Part shown: positions 50,476 through 61,200 of the stretch, piece after piece
How the letters are laid out: each line of letters opens with the position of its first letter
Numbering within the stretch: position 1 is the first letter of the stretch
NCBI GenBank assembly: GCA_916613615.1
Contig: OU744720.1
Span: forward strand, 4,009,749-4,073,748
DNA: 64,000 nucleotides
Origin: Steromphala cineraria
Taxonomy: Eukaryota; Mollusca; Gastropoda; Trochida; Trochidae
Direction of reading: 5' to 3'
Notes under the pieces: model-generated
Told to the model about the DNA's origin: nothing
Seen by the model: the letters and a program-made list of their open reading frames with translations, nothing else
Database searches by the model: none
Program-made: the position numbers and the translations under genes

Positions 50476-52026
50476 AACGTTGTAGCCAGGCTAAAATACC
50501 CTTTTCTACATTCTCGAGGAGATGTAAATCTTTACCTGATATGGAAAGGGGGTATTGTGTTGATTTTCACAGATTTATAGCAATATTTGCAACTTGTTAC
50601 ATAGGTTACATAAGACTGAATTGCTTTATTGGTATCTGTAGAGAGAATGGCAAACCTTCTGCTGGTTTGACCCCGGCTCACAGGCATGATGAAGGTTCAG
50701 AGTCGCCAAAGCTCTGAATCACTTTAAGTCTTTAAGATGAAATCAGGCTTTGTGAGACATGAACTTATCGATTAGATGTTAAAGGTCTTTGGACGTTAAT
50801 TGTTATTTATCACAAAACGTAACATGCGGATGAAGGGATTACATAGTTTCAAAGACAAATTGATCAATTTTATGCTTTTATCATTCTTGTCGTACATGTC
50901 CTATCTAATTAACGTTAACTGAGGGGGGCTAACCCGGGGGAAGACATCGCTTTCGTAATTGTTAAATATGGGCAAGGCGACATTTTCAACTTCAAGTTTG
51001 ATTTACCTGTCTCGAGAGAGTTAACGAACGCAGTTACACCTCTTCTTAGTCTCGTTGACTATAATGAGAACACTAACCATCAGGAAATTGCCTTCGTTTA
51101 CTGTCTTGAGTTCATCTTTCTCCCTTTCACCAAACTTGTGTTCTCCTCTGGCTTGTTCTAGCTAATCAAGTGATCTATGATAATGCTTCTCGCCCTTTGA
51201 AGAATGTGTCGAGTTGGTAGGTGCCAAATTGTGCGTCATTAAAGCAGATGAATAGCCACCATAAACATGGAGATTCAACATTTGATACAATTTCATATAA
51301 TGTATTTCGACATCTTGGTCTTTTTGTAACCTCATTATCGTATAAATAAATCATGACAGAGATTGTTAGGTTTATAACAGTATGTGGTTTTTGATCGAAA
51401 GTTTTCTAGTTGACGTGGATGCAAAATTTCAGGAATAACTTCTGATACGACACGACCAGTGAAGTATTTGAGTTATGTTATAAGAATGTTGTCTCAGTCC
51501 GTAATACGTAAACTATCTTACGTCGAATGGCAGGTTAATCAAATACTTTTTTCTGACATTATTTTATTTCATGAAATTGTTGAAGCATGTAAATCTCTTG
51601 AAAATTGTAAAATTTCAACAACAAAAAACCCAAAACTCACAAGGCTGCAAGTGTTTTTTTAAAGCTATTGTATGGGGTGAATACGACAGGTGTTGTTGAT
51701 TTGGGTCAATTACAAATTCTCTTTATCTTAGCATCTCTTCATATAAAAGTTTTGAAAAGTAGTAGTATGGGCATTTTTATGAAAAAGTTATGCAACATTT
51801 TCCATTCAAAGCATCAAATAATAAGAAAAGCAAGCGTAGGATCCTTAACGGAAAAGAAGAAAGAAGAGTAGGCTACAGAGAATTTGATAAAACAATACAA
51901 GAATATCAGATGTAAGTTCACTCAAAGTGTTACTCTGGTAGATGAAAACAATAACTTCTCGTGAACTACATGTATCTTTACATAGTTCACTGCGGATAAA
52001 AACACACTAATTTAAAAAAAATTAAC
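50476..52026. other. intergenic / 3' flank of the STRA6-like gene
   Basis: No gene is seen. Read on the minus strand there is an AATAAA at 51563-51568, about 460 bases past the STRA6-like stop codon, which could be its polyadenylation signal. The AT-rich context makes this weak. Confidence 0.35.
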
Positions 52027-52295
52027 TTAGGCTAGAGAACTATTAATGTTTGTGAACTCATTTAAAGTCAAGTCACGACCATCATTCTCGGTAGCCCGGT
52101 CTTCCGGATAATCGAGTCCATCACTGATTGGCCATTCACTGGCACGTGACATCTCATTTTGCAAGGTTCGCTTGACGTAGCGGTGACGTTTACTTCCTGT
52201 TACATGCGTCGATTTCCTCGTGCCCTGAAGCTCCGGGTTATTAAGAAGTGTAAAAGCTAAATGCCATCTCCGCCGTGCGTTGTTATTTCTGGGCA
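52027..52295 (-). CDS. STRA6: STRA6-like terminal exon with stop codon
   Basis: Acceptor TCTGCTCCAG. It is 269 bases, 88 codons and TAA (52029-52027). It starts with RNNNARRRWHLAFTLLNNPE, the family's C-terminal Trp/Leu-rich cytoplasmic helix. A hydrophilic tail of about 60 residues rich in Arg, Asp, Glu and Ser follows, as expected for the divergent STRA6 C-terminus. Confidence 0.9.
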
Positions 52296-55200
52296 CTGGA
52301 GCAGAAATAAAACACATTCATTAAAATCGTCTAAAATGGTCAAATTGTACTCGAACACGCCAGTTAGCAAAACTATCTAAAAGTTTGGCTATTTGTTTTA
52401 ATGATTAGATTATTTCATTTATTTAGTTTGAAAAACCTTCAATGACTTCTATGCACCGAAACAATGTTCTCTGCAGACAACGATATCAGACAATCTGGTT
52501 ACCCTAATACGTCGTTACTCTCTCATTGGATTAGACAATCTATTTCTTAATCAATCTTCACATTACAAAATCTGAAATTTTAACTAAAACGGACGAAAGT
52601 TCTTATAAAACCTCCACACAATATTTGGACCAGAACCTCCATTAAAACAATGTCATAGGAATAAAAGAAGTAAAGGTGTGAATTTGAGACATTTTAAAAA
52701 AATGACACATTCTTAAAACTTTTAACCGGATTTAAGCTCAAACATTTGCACCATGTTGACTTTTGATAAATCAGACATGCAGATCATGCATCAATTAGTA
52801 AAGTTTGGAGTGAATTAGACACACATTGAAAAATACAAATTTTCAGCTCAAATCGAATTGAAAGTAACCATACAAACAACGTTGAACTCTGGCAGCACAG
52901 ACGATCTCTCACAAGATAAATCACCTATTAACGGCAAACAAAGTAATATCCTCGCCCCAATCGGATTATTTATTTCCACTCAATCGCTGACATCTCCAGC
53001 GGCTGTCTGATTCAATTAATTCTGCAATAACTGTTATCGGTAACACAAGAAGGCCACGCTGTTACGGTGATGTGTTAATGTACGGCATCACAATCTGATT
53101 ACAGCGCTATGAGTGATGCTTACACGGGGTGAAGAAATGTCAAATACTTAATATAGAATACATGCCCTTGTCATGAGATAACAGAGGTGAGCGTGGCATC
53201 GTAAGTAAATACTGGAGATTATCGAAGCATACTTGCAAGAATTGTGGCTTTGACTTCCATGAAATGCATCCACGTATAATAGATATCTTTCCATTATATA
53301 TTTCCCGGTAACCATTTTTAATCATGATATTTAATGAGTTCGAATGTCACCAAATTATATCATGATATTCATAACCATGTTATTGATTCATAATTTCTAT
53401 TATATCAAACACATTTGTAAGCAGTGAAGATTCAAACATTAATTTGAAATCATTATCATTATATGAGAGTTTAAATTTCATCAACGATATTACAGGAATT
53501 CCCACTTGGGTTGAATGGAATAACATCAGGGATTTGTCTCTTTTTATTTCGTACGGATGGCTGATCATTAAGAAATGAATTCAGATGAACGTTATTAAAA
53601 TGAAATTTGTTAAAATATATCTGCATTCCCTTGATGAAATCCAAATAGTTCAGAGGAGGAAACAGTTTTATTCAGCAACACGGAAGTAACCTAACGACCG
53701 TTTAATACGGCTCTGACACTGGAGCGACATACAGGCCAAGACAGAATAGATTTCCATTGTAAAATCCAACGACTTCATTTACTTGGTACAATACGTCATT
53801 AAAGAATAGAGAGTTTTATAACGTGTTCGCCCTTCCTTTCACCAATCAGATCATTGGAACTGGCATTCAGATAATCTAGCTATCAATGATATTTCCTGCG
53901 TTTCAAGGTTTCATCAGTCCAGTTTGATTTCGATGCGGTCTTATCAAGAATGAAATGTGAAAATTTATTTTTCTGATCCAAAGGACAACGTAACTCCCTT
54001 AAATATTTACTTGACATATCAGCAAGATTACAATTGACTACAATGACTTCATCTAGACTAAAAGTCCAGTCTGCACATATGAATTAAAGTCACCTTCTTG
54101 ATACATGGACTGTCATAACAATTAAATATAAGTTCTTGAATAAGTATTTTGTTCGCATGATATATCCAAACCAAGGCATCTGAAACAATCGAAGTTAAGA
54201 AAAGATAGTATTGTAGCAATAAGATTTTAAAAATCAAAATAATGAACACATAAATTATTGACGAAGTAAATTATGACAGGCGTGACATAAAGTCGATAAA
54301 CGTACATTCAGCGCCTGATCCATCTAGAAGAAGCTCCTTTGATTCCTGGCTCTTGAGTAGCAGATCACAGAACACTCGCAGTATTGGATGGTTGTGAGTG
54401 TTCTCAACATGCAACATCGCTATATACGACAGGTAACCTGCAACATATAATTAGTACGACATGCGTTACACTGTTTCTGACATTTATCTGACCCACAGAT
54501 GAGCGATAAACCCCATTTAAAGGAATAAAGGGTAAAAGAGTGAGAGGGTAATATCAGTTAAAATCGACCGTGTTCCGAGGGAAACACAATACAACAAATA
54601 TCTATCAGGGCTTTCCTCTCCACAACGGTCTGAAAACACCCACGCTAGGTGCTTGTTCAACACCAGTTTAGCGCAGATAAAACCTAGTTACAAGCGGACC
54701 CATCACATCGTCCCTTTCAAAAACTAACATGGCGCGATGTACAAAATGGATTTCACAAAAGTTATGTGCCCCTAGTTCTGATATCGTAAGCTTTTGCCTC
54801 CGTTCTTGTCATTGGCTGGATGAGCTTACGTCATAACATGCGGGTAATAGGGATGCCTTCAGACTGTGAATGAGAGGATAGTCGACTGGGTAAGGTTCGA
54901 ACCCCACTAGAGATAATATTTGACACTTTTTCTTCGAAGCACAGTCGATTTTAATCAGACTGGGGGAATATGAGCCCTCTCTGTCATGTAAAATTTTGCT
55001 CCCACTGTCAGAGAGAATTGACCCTTACACTTCTTCTCACCTGTTCTCACGTTAACGCGAAGTTGTTCCTTCTCTAATGGTAGCCAAGCACCTTAGGTCA
55101 CTTGGTCATTGATAGTTCAGGTACATACCAAAAGCTTACGGTTTCTAGAAACATGTGTGCTTGGGGCTTAAAGGGGCAGTAGCACGTTTTTTTTTATAAT

Positions 55201-58200
55201 TTTATATTCTAAAAGTTTCACTGATATTTGTACGATAATGCTAAATGTATCATTTTGACATTGTCAAAAATGTTCAAACACAAACCTTTTATCCACAATC
55301 AGAGGACAAATATGAAGATGTACCTAAAATCCATGGGCGGCCATTTTGTGTGAATAACTTTAATTCATTTTGTGCAAGAAAAAGGAATCGCATGACTAAA
55401 CTTTACATTATATATTTGAATTATTACTGCTCCATTTAGTTTAAATGCATTGTCTTTCAATTGGAACCATTAAGTTTAATTTTCCTGACATCTCCTTATA
55501 TTCCCCCAAAAAACGTGCTACTTCCCCTTTAAAACGTTCTGAATGACCTTCTCCAAATGTGCAGAAGGCCACATATTTTTTTATGCAGGTAACGCTTATT
55601 GACCTCATTACAGAAGCCATGTATTCTTTTAACAAAATGTTGTTTAATATTCACCTTTATCAAGGTGTTCCCATCCCCTGGAGTAGATACTGTGGTCCAG
55701 TCGACCGACAAGGAACACTCCCAGGATACTACCCTGTAGGATCCGCCAGAAACACGAAAATATTCCAATAGCCAGACTTCCAAACAAGCTATAGTAGTTG
55801 AAGATTTCGTAAAACCGTCTGAAAGAGGATTGGCATAATATTGAAAGTGTAAGAAACACATTGAACACAGACATTGTTGAGAAGGAAAGTCGGAATAAGC
55901 TAATACATTTGAAACATATTTGAAATTTGTTTCCCTCATTAAATTCGTTCTATCAAATATTCAAATTTATCATCTAATCAAAATCATCACAAAGTTTCAA
56001 ATACATGGATGCCAATAAATTCAAACTTTTATCATTTTGTGTGCTTTTTATTCGTTTTACCTTCTAGGGAAGACATTTTATCCCAAAGGTCAAAATAATA
56101 TAATTGATTAACTTTCACTTTTTGATTATCTCGATCCAAGCAATCGCCTCGAGAAGAAGGATGAAATTGCTACATGGCTGCTCGCTACACGGATTCTTGT
56201 ATGGGGATATAATGTTTCCTTTCTAATGGTATGATCTCTGATAGCGGCGGAATATTTATGCTGCCGTGCCTCGTCATTTCCTTTTCCTGTCACTTCCTGT
56301 TAGCGCCTGCCCGACTTGTCAATGGAAATACAGATGGACGATCACGTGCAGGGACTAATAAATGCCTTGACAGACGGACATTGCAAATCACCGCAGTAGA
56401 AGATTTGCTTGCTCTATCCATTTAATAGGGAGGTCAGAATGGGCCAGCACTTTCATTAACAAGAACAATGAGTATTCCCCTCACATAAACACTGTTGGGA
56501 CATGAATCCAAACTACGAGTCTAAGTGAAATACAATTGAGTTCACAGCTCTGATATTGCATTGACTTCGACCAGCCTCTTCGCATTAGGAACTGGCACCA
56601 ATGCCTCTGATGTCTTTTATAATGTTTTTTTATGCATTATTGTAATTTGATTGCATATTATATCGTGAATGTGAATATAGCACTTTATTATTTTGAAACA
56701 TAATCGACATGTCATAATAGGCGACCTACATGTTTAATCGTGATTTCGTTTAGGTAAGCCATCATTGCATCTTAAAGTTCGTTAACCTGGATTATAATCA
56801 CAATAAATACTAACTGGAGAACCTTTGATATCAACCTTCAGAAGGGATCACAAAAATGCCAACCTTCAACAAAGTGACATTGATTAGGATATATCGTCAC
56901 TTAAAGTTAGTCTCAAATTTGATCTCAAAGAGTACGGGAATAATGCCCTTGGTCGCTTGATACCTAGTTACATGCCAAATTACAGGAGCGCAGCTTATGT
57001 GAATCACAATTGCAATAGAAAAAGGCTATGGCATCATCGTTTCACAGTAACATACATGGAAGCATTATTTGACAAGATAAAAAACCTTTCAAAATTACAA
57101 TCTATTTACTCTGCTTGGAAACACTTTCGATCCAATCGCTGTGTTCTTCTCGTGCTTTATTATGCGTCATCGGGATACCGGCGTACATGTAACTCATTGT
57201 CAGGACAAGGATATGAACATTGATTAAGTCAATAACAATGTCAATGGGCAGCTTAACTACTGATGCCAGAAATGTAATATTCATGACCTGTTGTCCACAT
57301 TGAGAGGCGGATCTTCATCTGAAGGTTGGATTCTGTCTTGCATGAGGACCCGACCCGCCAGGAAAGCTTGTAGGTAGTACAACAGGAGGGCCATCAGTGG
57401 AACGCTGCAATCATATCATATAATCATATAATATTGAGCACATATATATCAGTTATTGTGGCACAAGTATATTATTGTAAATTAAATATTTAATAGAATG
57501 AATATTCTCTCTTATGAGATTTATGATTATCAGCTGCATCAGGGGTTAAGCATTTAGGCTTTGCCCCGGTAAATCCCATTATTTACTAAGCTATGACGAT
57601 TATCAGCCTTTCGTCTCACTAACTTCATGTACATTACAAAACATTATGCACTGCTTCTTTCAACTGACAAGGCAAAACTGACAAACAGACATATAATGAA
57701 GCATTTTAGCAAAGTCCAAGTTACCACGGCAGGTGCTGTGTCCGTGCACTGACTAAATAGAGGACATGGGCAAAGTTGATATTACACGAGGGGCGCTGTC
57801 ACAAGTGAAATATCATCTTTACCCATGTCACGAAAACTACATTATTTATTACATGATTTTTAATGAAATATGTTATTAAAATGACTTCGAAAGTTCACAT
57901 AGCTAAAAATAGTTCCGGCACCTGCACAGTGACGATATCATATACCGTCACTGGTCACAGTGAAAATATACTATATAATCACCGTTTCCTGACACTTTAT
58001 TTCACCGAAAACAACCAGTATTTCATCGCTGATCATATAAAAAATATCTGTACCACCAACAAGGGTGTCGAATCAAATTGAATACAATAAACACGAAATT
58101 AACGGAAATAAAAGTTCTTGCACCCAGAGTTTGTTGACACCTTGTTGCCTACGTTAACCCAGTTACATTATCGCTTCAATTAATTTATCAAATCTGTTTG

Positions 58201-61200
58201 GGTCATTCACGGTTATTTTGCCATATAAATCTCAAACCTGTATTTGGTCTCATAGTAAGTTATAATTCTGTAGTTTCTGTTATAGAATTCAGTTTATGAG
58301 CAGAGCGTGAACATATCATAAATAAGTTTTAAACAATAAATATAGTTTTATTAAATAACAAGTTATATGAAAGCTTTTTCTCAATAAATTGTGGGATATT
58401 CACCCCAATCTGATTCGCAACCATATGCTAAAAATGGCAAATCATATAATGTCAATGATGTTTTCGTTATTCATAAAATCTACATCATCAACATTGCGTT
58501 TGAGAGATACCACTTGCACTGTGATCCATCGAGTAAACACGTTTGATCTGTATACTGTATGGGATCACATCTGAGCGCATTAAAGTAAGCTTTATGGTTC
58601 TATCGTCTGTCCATCCCCATGTGACATGGTGAATACATAACCATTGATGGAATCTACGTGACAACGACTTGTATACGAATAACATGAACCGTATAATATA
58701 AAACTGTGACATGGAATCATAACACATGTAGCTTGATATCCAATTTCATCATCAACAAGTACATAATGACCATCCAAAAAAATTAAATGTTACTCCCACA
58801 TGTCCTTATTCTAAGAACATAAACTTGCATACAATTTGATAAAGGATGAACTTGACATTTGACAAGTAAACAGTAGCAGTACGAAATGTTTTATGTGCTT
58901 GTGTATTTCAAGAAAGAGCTCGGTCAGCTAAAAGTATTACATCTTATAATCCGATTTGAAAAATACTTAAAGACATTCTTAGTAAAAAAAATATATAAAA
59001 CGTCATTATATACAAGTTTTAATGTTAATAATTAAAAGTCAAGGGAAGATAAAACTACTATCACTACTATTTCACAGAATGAAAAGAGTTCAAGTGACAG
59101 CTTGCTTCAGTAGCTGTTTTGACACCTTCGTGAAAAGATTTGTTGGTAGTTCATATAGCTCTTGCTAAGGGTTTGAAGAGTTGACGTGAAAGCGTGCTTC
59201 TCTAAACTGTTTTGACACCTTCTCTTTTCAAATACACCAACATGCTTGTTAATAGTTCCTATAGCTTTACCTAAGAGTTTGAAGAGTGGATGTGACAGCT
59301 TGTTTCACTTAACTGTTTATCATAGATACACCAAAATACTTGTTGATAGTTCCTATAGCTTTACCTAAGAGTTTGGAGAGTGGATGTGACAGCTTGTTTC
59401 AGGAAGTTGTTGACAGACAGGAAGTATACCACATAGATGACACAGGAACACGTTAGAATCAGCAACAAGAACAGAATGCATATTCCTGAAATTATAAAAT
59501 ATCCAGATAGTTTATCGCGATACACTTCTTTTGAATAACAAGCGTACAACAACTTTGTTCTAAACACGAAATATTTCGATCGAAGAATAGAACTCAAATG
59601 AGCATTATTTTATTTCATGCCATACAATTTATCATTAACCAGTTTACACAAGTGCAATAAAAGTGAAGTCATTTTCGTGATTTCAACCTTTTTCTCCGTT
59701 TTTAGAATTACAAAGTAAGGCTGACGATCTCATTAATTACTTTACATTTGATATATTGATTAAAGGCATAAATAAAGGTCGAGGCAGCATTAAAACTGAA
59801 AGCAAAATATGCAGTATAAATGTAAACATCGCAGATTTTGAGTAAATGCACAATTACACACTGTTTTAATGTAATACGTTGATATGAACATGTTAAAAAG
59901 AAAAGCTGTTCACTAGAAAAGGAAAGAATACACCCTTCCACTTGAGCTGTGTTCTTTTGAAGTTAATATGAACTTTGTTGTTTTCTATCAAACATGAGCT
60001 TTGTTTTTAGTATATATGACCTTTATTCTTGTCTGGTATAAATGAGCTTTGTTCTTTTCAAGTAAATGAGCTTTGTTGTTTTCTATCAAATATGAGTTTT
60101 GTTCTTTCTAAGCACATGTCTATATGACATATGTTTTTGTCTAGTAAAACTGAACTTTGTTGTTTTCTATCAAATATGAGCTTTGTTTTTTTCTAGTATA
60201 TATGACCTATGTTCTTGTCTGGTATATGTTAGTTTTGTTGTTTTCTAGTAAATATGGGCTTTGTTCTTTTCTAGTAATTATGAATATCAGCTTGTTCTTT
60301 TCTAGTATATTGGGCTTTGTTCTGATCTAGTAAATATGATCTTTGTTCTTTTTAGTACATATGGGCTTTGTTCTTTTCTAGTAAACATAAGCTCGGTTCT
60401 TGTCTATCAAAACGAGCTTAGTTATTGTTAGTTCATTGTTATTGTCTAGTACATAAACTAATCCGGTATGGGTACGGTGATGAAATTCGTTGCCTCAAAA
60501 CTGTTATAATGTAAAGAAATAAACTTAAATATTCAACTGTGAAGACTCAGAGATTGTATCAATACTACGTGTATCAATGTCGTGAAATCAATAAAGCAAA
60601 TGAGAAATCTCCTACCCCACAGCATGTAGGCTATTTGGTAACCTGGAAAGCGTAGGTTACTTGCCTGAAACCAAGATGATTTGTCAGTATTCGATATCTT
60701 GCCGCAGACCAAGAAATGTTTTTCCAACAATAATTTAAAGGTCTGGCGATTCTCTGAAAGGTTATTTTATAGAGTATCCTTATATCAATTAATTTTTAAA
60801 TATTGTAAATTATAATGTACTGAAAATGTTTTTCTCAATATTTTTTCATTCTTCAATAAAGTTTTCCATTACTGTCCGAAATGTTTAAGGGTCCTTTTAT
60901 AAAATTATTTGTTTGACAAACAGCAAGCAACATTGAGAGCTATTTTCAATAAGGATATTTAAAAGGTAAATAGATTTAAGTGATCATGTACTTACCATCA
61001 TGAATTTTGGTTTGGGTAATTTTTCTAGGATGAAGTTTTTATCTCCTCGAAACATTCGCAGTATGTGCCTCCTAAAATGGATGACACTGATTTATCAATA
61101 ATGGGAAAGATGGTAAAATACATATTTTTGTAATAACGGCACCACAACATAAGATCTGAAAGATGAATAATCAATGGTAAATTGTAAAATGACCATGTCA

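Noticed and set aside
54880..54905. GGTTCGAACCCC, which looks like a tRNA B box
   Set aside because: No A box at the right distance, no cloverleaf and no acceptor stem. At most it is a decayed tRNA-derived SINE fragment.
55529..55939. 136-codon minus-strand ORF
   Set aside because: It is a shadow in another frame of the real STRA6-like exon at 55655-55818, which matches the family and splices in phase.
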